From assembly GCA_040771825.1 (NCBI GenBank), contig JAXGZG010000001.1:310001-374000 (forward strand): 64,000 nucleotides of DNA. Reading direction: 5' to 3'. Under the pieces are notes generated by a model. It did not search any database, was not told the origin of the DNA, and was given only the letters and a program-made list of their open reading frames with translations. This stretch comes from JAXGZG01 sp040771825. GTDB taxonomy: Bacteria; Bacillota; Sulfobacillia; Fermentithermobacillales; Fermentithermobacillaceae. Shown in pieces: positions 23,508 through 32,333 of the stretch (positions are counted from its first letter, which is position 1; the number at the start of each line of letters is the position of its first letter). The translations under genes were made by a program, and so were the position numbers.

Positions 23508-25694
23508 TTAACGTCTCTTGCGTTTCAGAACCATCCCCAGGCTGACTAGGGATACGCCGATTCCGTAGAGCGTGCTGGCCGCCATTCCGCCGGTGCCAGG
23601 AAGCAAGGGCGGGAGTTCGTCGTCGATCGGTTCGACATCGTTCTCGCTGCCGACAGCCACGTACCAGAAGGTAATCTGACCGTCGAGGCTCGTGAACCAG
23701 TGCGTCTTTGAACTCGCCTCACCGTCTCTGAGCCTGTAACCATCAATTGCAGGAGCAGTGACGGGCAACGAATTGCCGACTTCACGCGTATAGCTATCGG
23801 ACGCGCGCAATTCAGTTGAAGTTCCTGACAGCATGTACCTCACAGTTAGCGTGCTGTACTGGGTTACGGGCGGGGAGTAGACCACGTACCAGAATGTATG
23901 AGTATCGTCCTCGTCGCCGTAGGTATGTTCGTATGAACTAGCCTGCACAGATCTGAGTACGTAGCCTGAGATGCTGGGAGCATACACCGTCTTTTTGGAG
24001 TCCACGACTCCTTCATATTCCGAAGGCTCTCGAAGCTCGGTATCTGTTCCATGGAGTTTGTACAGCACCGTGAGCTTGCGGGTCTGGGTTGTCGGAGTGT
24101 GGTATTCGTTAAGAACGGTGACCTCATGCTCGTCATCCCCTGCTACTTCGATGCATACCGGTTCTGCGTACTCTGAATCATTGTAGAGGTATAGCGGGCC
24201 CCCCCAGCCAGTACCCGGGTGGATCTCGAAAACCTCATAGGATCCCGGTGCTAGACCACTGAACACGGCAGGCTCCTCAGTCGTCACTGACTTGGTAGTC
24301 TCATCGGCGCTAGTAGGCACCATGTTTTGATCTACCCGACGCACTCCAACCGTGAACACGACGCTGGAGCCGAACGATTCCGAGTTCTCGGCAGTACCCT
24401 TATGCACGGTGATGGTGCCGGTAGTTGGTTCCGACAACAGCCTGTTGGTGATGGTCACCTCGGTAGTTTCATCCGCATTAACAGTAACGGGGTTGGATTC
24501 ACTGTATAGAGGCGTATCGAATCCTTCTGGGACAATTTCTTCAACAGTGTACTGCCCAGGCGGCAGGTTCTTGAATTCATAAGAGCCGCCTACCGCAATG
24601 TCTGCAGTCTCCACAACGAAGTCGCCATACTTCACGCTGACTGTGAACTTCATTGGCTCATCGTCCATCAAGCTAGCTGGCTGAAGCGGGTCTCCGTCTT
24701 GCATCTGCTTTGTAACACCAATAGAGCCGACAACCGAACTGTACGTGTTCTTGACGGTTATCTGTTTGGTGTCGCCTCGGTTAAGGTCAAATCCCGCTTC
24801 AGGGTACACGCAAGCAGGCCTGAATCCTCCAGCGAAGTCGCCGGTGATCCTCTCGTATACCTCGTAATGCCCGGGGAGTAGATCGGTGAATGTTACTGGT
24901 ACTTCGAGAGAGACCTCTCGCCATCCTGACGACCATCCCTCACGGGCTACCTGCACCTCGAACTTAGCCCCAACTGGAAAGCCCTCAGAGCCTGCGTTTG
25001 CCTTAGTAATCTTTATGGTCCCAGGCGCGTAGGTGTTACTGATGGTTACCTCGGTCTCCTCGAATGCGGCTACGGTGACCGTATCCAGAGTGTAGATTGG
25101 GTCGTCCCAACGGTCATCCGGTTTGGTCTCGCTGACTCTGTAGGTACCGGGAGAAACGTAGAAGGTGACTGGGTTGTCCGGCGCCAGTTCAGTACTGGTG
25201 TAGGATGTCCCCTGCATATCCCCTTCCGGCGTAAGGGTGACAGCAAACGCAGCTCCCACCGGGAAGTCTTTGGAGTCTTCGCCCGGGGCTTTCTTGACAA
25301 CAATCACTCCGATCGGCGTCACCGCACCCAGAAAGATATTCAGAGTCCCAGGTCCTTGGCCTTCACTGCTAGTAGTGAATGTAGGTTGTTGACCCTTGCC
25401 TTCGGGGTAATAGCTCACCACTGAGCCTCCGTCCACGGTCACGTCAATCCTTACCAGCTTCTCTATTAGGGGCGACAAGTCATGATACTTGTACCACAGT
25501 TTGTAGTTGTTGCCGTGGTGCTCGCATACAATCGTCTCGTCAGTCAGCACTATTGTCACGCCTGTGCCCTCAATGCCCGACCCAAGGTGGACTTGGACTT
25601 TGGGGCCTGATTCTGCAAGAGCCCGGACTGCACTTCCCGCCATGAGAGAGACTGCCACCGCCAGTACCAACGCGAGCCTAACTGTCTTTTTCAT
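23508..25694 (-). CDS. LPGTG-anchored surface protein with Cna-B-like and MucBP-like repeats
   Basis: A 728-residue exported protein. The signal peptide covers residues ~1-28. About five prealbumin/Cna-B-like domains follow (recurrent TGTITVxK or TIKITKA starts and LxPGxYEVxE ends). Near 550-690 are two MucBP-like repeats (RKLTVLYKLHGTDTELR and TLTVRYMLSGTSTELRAS). The C-terminus is LLPGTGG, a hydrophobic helix and KRKRR, a classic sortase signal. ATG at 25694 with GGAAAGGGGGAA upstream is favoured over 25730. It is probably cotranscribed with the sortase downstream. Confidence 0.9.
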   Translation of the reverse strand: MKKTVRLALVLAVAVSLMAGSAVRALAESGPKVQVHLGSGIEGTGVTIVLTDETIVCEHHGNNYKLWYKYHDLSPLIEKLVRIDVTVDGGSVVSYYPEGKGQQPTFTTSSEGQGPGTLNIFLGAVTPIGVIVVKKAPGEDSKDFPVGAAFAVTLTPEGDMQGTSYTSTELAPDNPVTFYVSPGTYRVSETKPDDRWDDPIYTLDTVTVAAFEETEVTISNTYAPGTIKITKANAGSEGFPVGAKFEVQVAREGWSSGWREVSLEVPVTFTDLLPGHYEVYERITGDFAGGFRPACVYPEAGFDLNRGDTKQITVKNTYSSVVGSIGVTKQMQDGDPLQPASLMDDEPMKFTVSVKYGDFVVETADIAVGGSYEFKNLPPGQYTVEEIVPEGFDTPLYSESNPVTVNADETTEVTITNRLLSEPTTGTITVHKGTAENSESFGSSVVFTVGVRRVDQNMVPTSADETTKSVTTEEPAVFSGLAPGSYEVFEIHPGTGWGGPLYLYNDSEYAEPVCIEVAGDDEHEVTVLNEYHTPTTQTRKLTVLYKLHGTDTELREPSEYEGVVDSKKTVYAPSISGYVLRSVQASSYEHTYGDEDDTHTFWYVVYSPPVTQYSTLTVRYMLSGTSTELRASDSYTREVGNSLPVTAPAIDGYRLRDGEASSKTHWFTSLDGQITFWYVAVGSENDVEPIDDELPPLLPGTGGMAASTLYGIGVSLVSLGMVLKRKRR

Positions 25695-25701
25695 TTTTCC
25701 C

Positions 25702-25835
25702 CCTTTCCGGCGTTTCCGCCTCTCTAGCAAACATTCCGCTAACTTGCCTATCTTGCGGCGGCGGTTTCCTGTCGATTCAGAACGCTATCCCACAGACTAG
25801 GTTCGCCGCCTCCTGGTTAAAATGAGCACCGCTTA
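25702..25835 (-). promoter_or_regulatory. Structured leader of the LPGTG surface-protein gene (unclassified)
   Basis: On the minus strand, GGCGGCG and CGCCGCC can pair across about 45 bases. TAGC/GCTA and GGCG-GAAA-CGCC hairpins follow just before the ribosome binding site. No known riboswitch class is recognised and no T-rich terminator is present. Confidence 0.3.
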
Positions 25836-26019
25836 CCTTACCTGCTATATGCTCATTCTTACTGCTAACACTATCTGGTGATCATGGACAAGGTCAATAG
25901 ATTCTATACAGGTATTCTGTCGAATGGGACTTGCTACCTATTGGGCGATCGAATCGCAGGTAGAGGCCCGTATCATCCCAAGTTTCAATTAGTTTCGGCG
26001 CAGAAACTTCGACGAAAAC

Positions 26020-26811
26020 TCAGCGAATACTCCTGCAGAAAAACACCATCTCGCCTGACTGGTCGTCGATGGGTCTGTCTTCCTCCAAAGACCCCTGTTC
26101 ATGGACTATTTCGAAGCCGGCAGCCTCTAGCATCAGCCGGATCTCTCTGGGAAAGTAATACGTGAGTTTGACTACGGCTTCATCTTTCCGCAGCAGGTCA
26201 CCCTCGGAGTATTCTTCCAAGGCAATATGGTTGGTTTCGAGCTGGCGGACGAAATCATAGGTGGCAGTGAATCGATCGATGATGGTGGTGCCCGTGAGAG
26301 GGTGGGTGAATTCGAAGGTTTGAGTTATGCCGCTGGAGGCGACCATCCAAGGGATATTGGGAATGCTGTGGTCAAGGACTAATGTACCTGTGTTCTTGAG
26401 GTGCTCTTTGGCTCGGCGTAACACTGCCCCGGCGTCAGCAGGGGAGAGGAAGTGGTTGAGGAAGTTGCACGGTGCGATAACCAAGTCGAACTTCTCGCCA
26501 AGAGCCAGCTGAGTAACATCCGCCTTGACTATCCTAGTCCGGGACTGAACCGCGTCTCTTTCGAAACTCAGGCGCATTTTACATAATGCGAGCATGTCGT
26601 CGGAGAGGTCAACCCCAGTCACCGGGAATCCGGCATTGGCCAAAGGAATGAGGATTCTGCCTGTACCGCATCCTAGTTCCAGGACATTTACCTCGCTTGG
26701 CCTGCCGCATCGTTCCGCATATCGGATGTAGCAATCCACGTCAGAAAGGCCTGCGTGGAGGATATCGTAGAATTCGGCGAAGAAGTCGCTGTACTGGTCG
26801 GACCGGACCAT
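26020..26811 (-). CDS. Class I SAM-dependent methyltransferase
   Basis: A 263-residue methyltransferase: motif I VLELGCGTGRI, motif II VTGVDLSDDML, the motif around FDLVIAPCNFLNHF, and C-terminal strands ending RLMLEAAGFEIVHE. The substrate is unknown. ATG at 26811 follows CAGGAGGATG. It lies 83 bases downstream of, and in the same direction as, the CyuA-like gene. Confidence 0.88.
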   Translation of the reverse strand: MVRSDQYSDFFAEFYDILHAGLSDVDCYIRYAERCGRPSEVNVLELGCGTGRILIPLANAGFPVTGVDLSDDMLALCKMRLSFERDAVQSRTRIVKADVTQLALGEKFDLVIAPCNFLNHFLSPADAGAVLRRAKEHLKNTGTLVLDHSIPNIPWMVASSGITQTFEFTHPLTGTTIIDRFTATYDFVRQLETNHIALEEYSEGDLLRKDEAVVKLTYYFPREIRLMLEAAGFEIVHEQGSLEEDRPIDDQSGEMVFFCRSIR

Positions 26812-26893
26812 TGTGGCATCCTCCTGTGTCTGTGGCCGGTGAGTTGGGTCCTGTATTGCCGCCCGAGTTGCACGGCCGGGGGCAAGGTTGAGA

Positions 26894-28177
26894 CTATCCG
26901 GTAGTCTTCTCCACTCCCGCCAGTTCCAAAAGCACGGCGTCGCTTCGGTCCACTACCTGCCGGCTCAGAATCTCTAGCCGCCGGAGCGTTTCATCGATGG
27001 AGCGGCCCACGATTCCCTGGTCTTTGACTCCGTTTCCAAATGTCGTAAGGCCCGCTCCGGATATCATGCCTGTGAGCACCGCGGAAGACCCTTTGAGAGC
27101 ACACGTGCCTTTGGCGCCATCACAGATCATGCCGCAAAGAGATGCCAGTACCTCGGTGGCTGCTTGGGCCATTTGCTCGCGATCCCTTCCCAATAGCCAG
27201 CAGATGGCGGTTGCCAATCCTGCCCCTGCGCTGATTCCGCCGCAAGACGACGAAACCTCGCCGATATACGCTTTTACCAAGATGTTCACTGCGTGGGCGA
27301 TGGCCAGCGCCCTGACTGTTTTTTCGTGGGAGACCTCAAGGACTCGAGACAACGACATTATGGGCACCGACACCATAAGTCCCTGATTTCCGCTTCCCCC
27401 TGAGGTGAGGACTGGCCACGGCGCCCCACTCATGCGGGCTCTGATGGCACGACTCGTCCTGTTAGCGGCCTCAAACACCGGGTTTTCGCCCCATGATAGA
27501 CAAGCGACACTAGCCTGCGCCGTATTCCCCTGCTCTGTCTCTTCAGTGGCCATTTCGTAGTTGGATGATGCGCCCTGCAAAAGCCACTGGAATTCCGAGG
27601 GGTCCACGGACATCACCACGTCCAGCAGGGAATCGAAGGTCCACTTTCTGAGGAGGGAGAGCCCCGATTCCTCAGGTTGTTCACCTGAAGAGGTCAGCAC
27701 GTTGCCATCGAGCCGTTCCTGCATCACGTGAGTATGGGAATCTTCCACTACAACTTCCGCCACGTGATTTTGTGTCCGAAGGATGCATTTCCCGTAGACG
27801 CTTCGGCGATTGGGATCCCATTTGACGGTCACGCTGTCCTTTGCCACAAGATCGAGAGCTTTGTCTAGTTCATCCCGCCCCAGGTCTCCTAGAATGGTTA
27901 GACCCTTCTCGGGCTGCCTTGACACGGCCCCGGCCGCTGCTGCTATGTGAGGTCCCCGCAAAGATGTGTGGGGGAGCCCCGCAGACAGCGCGTTCTTCAG
28001 AATTCCGCTACTAAGATGCACTTCAATGTGGAGCGGTGGTTCATCCATGAGAGATGCCGCCCTGGCAGCCATGAAAGCGATCATGCCCGGCTCAGTGCAG
28101 ACATTGGCCCAACAGGACTGTTCTCTAAGCAAGTTCAACAACTGTTTGGCTTCCTGTGTGCGCTCCAAATAGGCCAC
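26894..28177 (-). CDS. CyuA/YhaM-type L-cysteine desulfidase (serine dehydratase alpha-like, UPF0597)
   Basis: A 427-residue protein of the UPF0597 family. Seen: the CTEPGMIA segment near the N-terminus (family GCTEP), GGSGNQGLMVSVP, SCGGISAGAGLATA, and the conserved MICDGAKGTCALK. Characterised relatives are iron-sulfur enzymes that break L-cysteine into pyruvate, ammonia and sulfide. The GTG at 28177 is very close to GGGAGA, so TTG at 28168 may be the real start. It is divergent from the secreted-protein gene at 28485. Confidence 0.85.
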   Translation of the reverse strand: MAYLERTQEAKQLLNLLREQSCWANVCTEPGMIAFMAARAASLMDEPPLHIEVHLSSGILKNALSAGLPHTSLRGPHIAAAAGAVSRQPEKGLTILGDLGRDELDKALDLVAKDSVTVKWDPNRRSVYGKCILRTQNHVAEVVVEDSHTHVMQERLDGNVLTSSGEQPEESGLSLLRKWTFDSLLDVVMSVDPSEFQWLLQGASSNYEMATEETEQGNTAQASVACLSWGENPVFEAANRTSRAIRARMSGAPWPVLTSGGSGNQGLMVSVPIMSLSRVLEVSHEKTVRALAIAHAVNILVKAYIGEVSSSCGGISAGAGLATAICWLLGRDREQMAQAATEVLASLCGMICDGAKGTCALKGSSAVLTGMISGAGLTTFGNGVKDQGIVGRSIDETLRRLEILSRQVVDRSDAVLLELAGVEKTTG

Positions 28178-28484
28178 TCTCCCAGGGCGAAAGTCATCGC
28201 AAGATGCGGATCCGGGCTTTTCTTAGTTCTCTTTAGTGATCGTGGTTTCCTCTCTGTCTGGTCTTTGGCTGTCTAGCAAGTCTTTCGCCTGGGTTTGCCA
28301 CATGTCTGACGGAGTAGTTGGTTAACTCGATTCTGGCGAAGCAATTTCAAGCGGCTGGGATAATATCCTATTTATGGCAGGAACGGGCCGTCTGCGATAT
28401 TTCGGAAAGGTGGTGTTTTATCGGGCCCGAAGGTCATGCTTCATACCGTGGTGGTAATTTGACTGGTTAGAGAGGAGCGAAAAG
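28178..28484. other. Divergent regulatory gap without a gene
   Basis: No coding sequence or clear RNA element was found. Towards the plus-strand gene there is a possible extended -10 (TGGGATAATAT at about 28358), without a good -35. The ribosome binding site for 28485 is GAGAGGAG. Confidence 0.4.
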
Positions 28485-29741
28485 ATGAGAAAGTCTGCGG
28501 CGTTTCTATCGGCTATTGTAGTTTTCTCCCTCTTGGCGTCAGGTTTGACGTTGGCGGCACCGTCAGTGACTGGAGCGCTTCACCTGACAGATAGCTTGGG
28601 GAGTCACGCAAGCTCTTTCGCAGACAAGGGAGATGTCTACCTCAAGGGAAACAACCTGCCCTCTGGCTACTACTATGTGAGGATCACGAATTCTAACGGC
28701 AGTGTGAACCTCGGCGTTCCCCCTGTTGACGGGACGCTTGTTCCGGTTTCCAAGGTTACTGTTGACCCCAATGGGCAACTCCATGAGCTTTACAGGCTGT
28801 GGGATATAGTCGTCACACCCGGTGATGGCGAAGACGGGTTTCTTGATAGTCCGAATGGTGGCACATACAAAGTCTGGCTGAGCCAGGACCCCACTTTCCC
28901 GAATAGCGCATCAAAAACTAAAACATTCGGGATCGAGGAGGAATGCGAGCCTTTCGGCCACCTGCAGATCGTCAAGTTTTACGATTACAACCTCAACGGC
29001 AGGCTGGATGTGGATGAAGGCGAGCAGATTCTGCCTGGCTGGTTGGTACATGTTGTTGACGGTATAGACTGGTGGGAGTATACGGGAGACACAATCAATC
29101 CCTTAGTCCTGGTCCTTCCCTTCGATACTTACACCATATCCGAAGCTACTCCAGACCAGAGTAACTGGGTGCCAACTACCCCAAAGTTCGTCTATGTAGT
29201 TTTGGACGAGTCCAATTCTTGCGGCACAGCCTGGTTCGGCAACGTGTGCTTGGGATGCGGCGGAGGCCGCACCTTGGGGTTCTGGAGCAATAAGAACGGC
29301 AAGAAGGCCATGGAGGCAAGCAACGGTGGGGTAGTTGGCTTGCTCGGTGAGCTAAGAGCCCTCGGAGGGGAAAGCACACCCCTGTTATGGAAGTTTCCTG
29401 ACGGAAACGATCATGCCACCTTCAGCTCCTGGCTTCTTGGCGCCACGGCTAACGAAATGGGGTACATGCTCTCAGCTCAATTGGCGGCCATGAAACTTGG
29501 CGTGTTGACCGGGTTGGTGGGAGAAGGGGATTACGTGTATTGCCCTGAAGTCCAAGCGCCATACCTTGGCTTCACCGTGGAAGAACTGATGCAGAAAGCG
29601 GTGGACGCTCTGGCCGACATGAACTCAACGCGCCAATACCTTGAGGCCCTAAAAACCGCTCTGGATAATGCGAACAACAACCTGACGTTCGTACAGAAAT
29701 TCCCCTGTCCATACGACTTTGTCAACACTGAGATCCCGTAA
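28485..29741 (+). CDS. Secreted protein with SpaA-like domain and cysteine/GFWSNKNG motif
   Basis: A 418-residue exported protein with signal peptide (~1-25). Residues ~165-255 look like a prealbumin/SpaA-type domain (GHLQIVKFYDYNLNGRLDVD start, DTYTISEATPD end). A cysteine-glycine cluster then leads into GRTLGFWSNKNG, a motif seen near the C-terminal part of many secreted actinobacterial and clostridial proteins. The remaining ~150 residues are helical. There is no sortase or SLH signal. ATG at 28485 follows GAGAGGAGCG. It stands alone with its own terminator. The function is unknown; a surface or matrix component is likely. Confidence 0.75.
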   Translation: MRKSAAFLSAIVVFSLLASGLTLAAPSVTGALHLTDSLGSHASSFADKGDVYLKGNNLPSGYYYVRITNSNGSVNLGVPPVDGTLVPVSKVTVDPNGQLHELYRLWDIVVTPGDGEDGFLDSPNGGTYKVWLSQDPTFPNSASKTKTFGIEEECEPFGHLQIVKFYDYNLNGRLDVDEGEQILPGWLVHVVDGIDWWEYTGDTINPLVLVLPFDTYTISEATPDQSNWVPTTPKFVYVVLDESNSCGTAWFGNVCLGCGGGRTLGFWSNKNGKKAMEASNGGVVGLLGELRALGGESTPLLWKFPDGNDHATFSSWLLGATANEMGYMLSAQLAAMKLGVLTGLVGEGDYVYCPEVQAPYLGFTVEELMQKAVDALADMNSTRQYLEALKTALDNANNNLTFVQKFPCPYDFVNTEIP

Positions 29742-29773
29742 GAGAGGTTTCTCAGTAGCTAGTCATCCTTTTG

Positions 29774-29803
29774 GAACCGGTCTCCTCGCGGGGACCGGTT
29801 TCT
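29774..29803 (+). terminator. Intrinsic terminator of the secreted-protein gene
   Basis: AACCGGTCTCC pairs with GGGGACCGGTT (one T-G pair) and is followed by TCTTC. Confidence 0.75.
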
Positions 29804-29975
29804 TCATAAAGCATTGTGTGCGCCCCGCTACTTCGGAAGGATACCGATATGCAGTGGAGAATAGGCATTATGCAGAGATGTATAATGCAAGAGCGAGTAA
29901 CAATAAGCGTTAGCAGGCAAGAAGCGGGATTTCAACGAAGAAATTGGCCTCTAAGGCCTAAGGGAGGCACCTGTT

Positions 29976-31622
29976 GTGGCTTCAAAGAGAATGTATGATT
30001 TCCTTTTGGAGCTGGCCAAAATACCCAGCATTTCTCCCAGCAGGGAGGAAAGACGGATTGCGGAAGTCATCTACGAAAGGATATCCGCTGAACCGTACTT
30101 CCAGGGTAACAGCCGTTTCTTGCGGCTTCTGCCCATTCAGGGAGACCCCTTGGAGCGCCAAAGCGTTTTTGCCCTAGTTCGGGCCGTTCCACATACGCCA
30201 AGAACCGTCATTATGATCGGGCATGTGGATGTGGTCGAGGCTCGCGAAGCCCGGGACCTAGCCGAGGTAGCTTTTGACCCCCAAGAGTACACTAGGCAGC
30301 TGTCGCGGCTGACTCTTCCCGAAGATGTCCGGCGCGACCTGGAGTCAGGCCACTACCTTTTCGGTCGCGGAGTTTTCGATATGAAGTGCGGCGTGGCGGC
30401 AGAAGTGGAGCTCTTGAGGAAAGCGTCTTTGAACCCCGAAAGTCTCAAGGCCAACCTCATGCTGCTTTTAGTCTGCGATGAAGAAAACCAGTCTGCCGGC
30501 ATGATCTCTGCCGTGGAGCACCTGATGGGCATTAGCCAGGAGGAAGAGCTGGACTTCGTGGCTTGTGTCAACGCCGAAGGTGAGACCCAGGAGAACCAAG
30601 ACGACCCGAGTAGGTACATATCCTTGGGCACGATAGGAAAGATGATGCCTGTGTTCTACTGCGTTGGTCGAGAAACCCACGTTGGATCCTACTACGAGGG
30701 ATTAAACGCGAACCTCCTCGCGTCGGCAGTAAACATGGTCTTTGAAGGTTCCCCCCAATGGGCCGACAGCGCAGGCTCCCGGGTGTACCCTCCCCCTGCG
30801 GCCCTCAAACACCAAGACCTAAGGGACGCATACTCAGTGACTCTGCCGGCTCGGGCAGTTACTTACTTCAACTACCTTTCCGTGACGAAGACACCTGCCG
30901 CCGCGCTTGAGATGATGAAGTCGGTAGCGCAACAAGGTTTTGCTCTGGCACTAGATCGGCTAAAGCACAGCACAGAGCAGTTTTCTGCCAGATCTGGCAG
31001 TCAGGTAGGCATCCCCTGGAGCCCGAAAGTGATTACGTATGAGGAACTGGTGGCAGGAGTAAGCGTTTCGTTCTCTTTGGGAGACTCCCCCTTTGAAGTT
31101 CATCTGGCTCGCTTCATTGACACCCTACCCAAGGAACTGGATGATCGGCACAAGTCAATTGCCGTAATCGACGAGGTTCTGCGGTTCTACACCGACAAAG
31201 ACCCGGTCATCATAGTCGGATTTCTGCCGCCGTTCTATCCCCATAGAACCAACTTGCGGGAATCCCCAAGGGAACTCGGACTTCTCCGGGCTGTGGAAGG
31301 GCTCATTGCGGAGGCCAAGAGCCAGTACGGGGAGACTCTTGTCACCGCCGAGCATTTTACGGCTATCAGTGACCTAAGTTACATGGGTTTTCAGGGAACT
31401 CGCGAGGATCTCTTGCTTCTGGCCAAGAACACGCCAGGTTGGGGGAGAGTCTATGACCTGCCTCTAGAGGCTCTTCTCAAACTCGACGTTCCAGTGGTAA
31501 ACATCGGCCCTTCTGGCCGAGACGCCCATAAGTACACCGAGAGACTGGATTTGCGATACTACCTGGGAGCATACCCCAATCTGTTTGAATCTATGGTCCG
31601 GCGGCTTTCGGCTCTGGAGTAA
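29976..31622 (+). CDS. RocB-like M20 peptidase
   Basis: A 548-residue M20-family enzyme of the RocB (arginine utilisation) type. Zinc-ligand motifs: the IGHVDVV segment, FGRGVFDMKCG and the CDEENQSAGM glutamate pair, with a later NIGPSGRDAHKYTE at the C-terminus. RocB proteins are longer than usual M20 peptidases; their exact substrate is unproven. GTG at 29976 follows GGGAGG. An ornithine aminotransferase (RocD) is encoded at 55129, fitting arginine/ornithine use. It is cytoplasmic. Confidence 0.88.
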   Translation: MASKRMYDFLLELAKIPSISPSREERRIAEVIYERISAEPYFQGNSRFLRLLPIQGDPLERQSVFALVRAVPHTPRTVIMIGHVDVVEAREARDLAEVAFDPQEYTRQLSRLTLPEDVRRDLESGHYLFGRGVFDMKCGVAAEVELLRKASLNPESLKANLMLLLVCDEENQSAGMISAVEHLMGISQEEELDFVACVNAEGETQENQDDPSRYISLGTIGKMMPVFYCVGRETHVGSYYEGLNANLLASAVNMVFEGSPQWADSAGSRVYPPPAALKHQDLRDAYSVTLPARAVTYFNYLSVTKTPAAALEMMKSVAQQGFALALDRLKHSTEQFSARSGSQVGIPWSPKVITYEELVAGVSVSFSLGDSPFEVHLARFIDTLPKELDDRHKSIAVIDEVLRFYTDKDPVIIVGFLPPFYPHRTNLRESPRELGLLRAVEGLIAEAKSQYGETLVTAEHFTAISDLSYMGFQGTREDLLLLAKNTPGWGRVYDLPLEALLKLDVPVVNIGPSGRDAHKYTERLDLRYYLGAYPNLFESMVRRLSALE

Positions 31623-31684
31623 CAGAGTCCAGAAAGCGACCAACTGGGCAGTCGCCTCGTATCTAGGTCATGGGGGTGATATCT

Positions 31685-32041
31685 GTGGCAGCGGAGAACG
31701 CGGTGAGGGTTGAGGTGGGCGCGCGGGAAGTCCACCAGTTTTTGAGGCAAGCTATGTCTCACGTTGAATTGGTTAGCCAAGACGCAATCGAGTCCAGTGT
31801 TGGGGATGTGTACGTGGGAGTGCTCCTGTACCAGCAATGGTTTGGGAGGGTAGGCAATCAAGTTGCACTTATGCTTCTTGTTTCCGGCGACTCTCAAAGG
31901 TGTACCGTCAAGTCTGTCTCGTGCGGCTCCAGTAGAAGTTTACTTGGTTTTGACTGGGGCGCTGCAGGTGACTTTGCTTACGAGCCCATAGGCCTCCTGC
32001 AGTCGCAGTATAGAGGAAAGGTGTACGAGACAGGAAGGTGA
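31685..32041 (+). CDS. DUF6054-like small protein
   Basis: A 118-residue soluble protein. The C-terminal glycine/serine-rich turn followed by LLGFDWGAAGDFAYEP resembles the FDWGA signature of the DUF6054 family, as I recall it. The function is unknown. ATG at 31670 overlaps GGGGGTGAT, so GTG at 31685 is the likelier start. It lies 62 bases after the M20 gene on the same strand. Confidence 0.55.
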   Translation: MAAENAVRVEVGAREVHQFLRQAMSHVELVSQDAIESSVGDVYVGVLLYQQWFGRVGNQVALMLLVSGDSQRCTVKSVSCGSSRSLLGFDWGAAGDFAYEPIGLLQSQYRGKVYETGR

Positions 32042-32107
32042 TTCGCTTTCGGCAATTCCCCAGACCAAGTGGGGGGCTAGGCGAATCCGAAGCTCAATAA
32101 CGAAGTT

Positions 32108-32126
32108 TTTGCCACTAGGACAGTCA
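32108..32126 (+). repeat. TTTGCCACTAG-family repeat, copy 1
   Basis: TTTGCCACTAGGACAGTCA recurs at 35953-35971 with one mismatch. Shorter copies (TTTGCCACTA) lie at 32210-32219 and 36071-36080. The four copies bracket the broken S9 gene and the transposase-derived gene, as if they mark an inserted segment. The rest of the 32042-32333 gap holds nothing recognised. Confidence 0.55.
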
Positions 32127-32333
32127 ACAACGCCTGTCTGCCGACCATCAATCATATGCCCGCTTACTCGCCGCCGATTGACTGCTGATTAGAGCGGAAT
32201 AGAGTGCGCTTTGCCACTATGTTGCCGAGGTGCCTAAAGGGAGTAACCGCAGTGTGGTGGGGCTTTCGGGGAGGATGCGTCTAGCGTTTGCCGAAATGGG
32301 TATTCCAGACAGCAAAAGGAGAAGAACGCAGCC

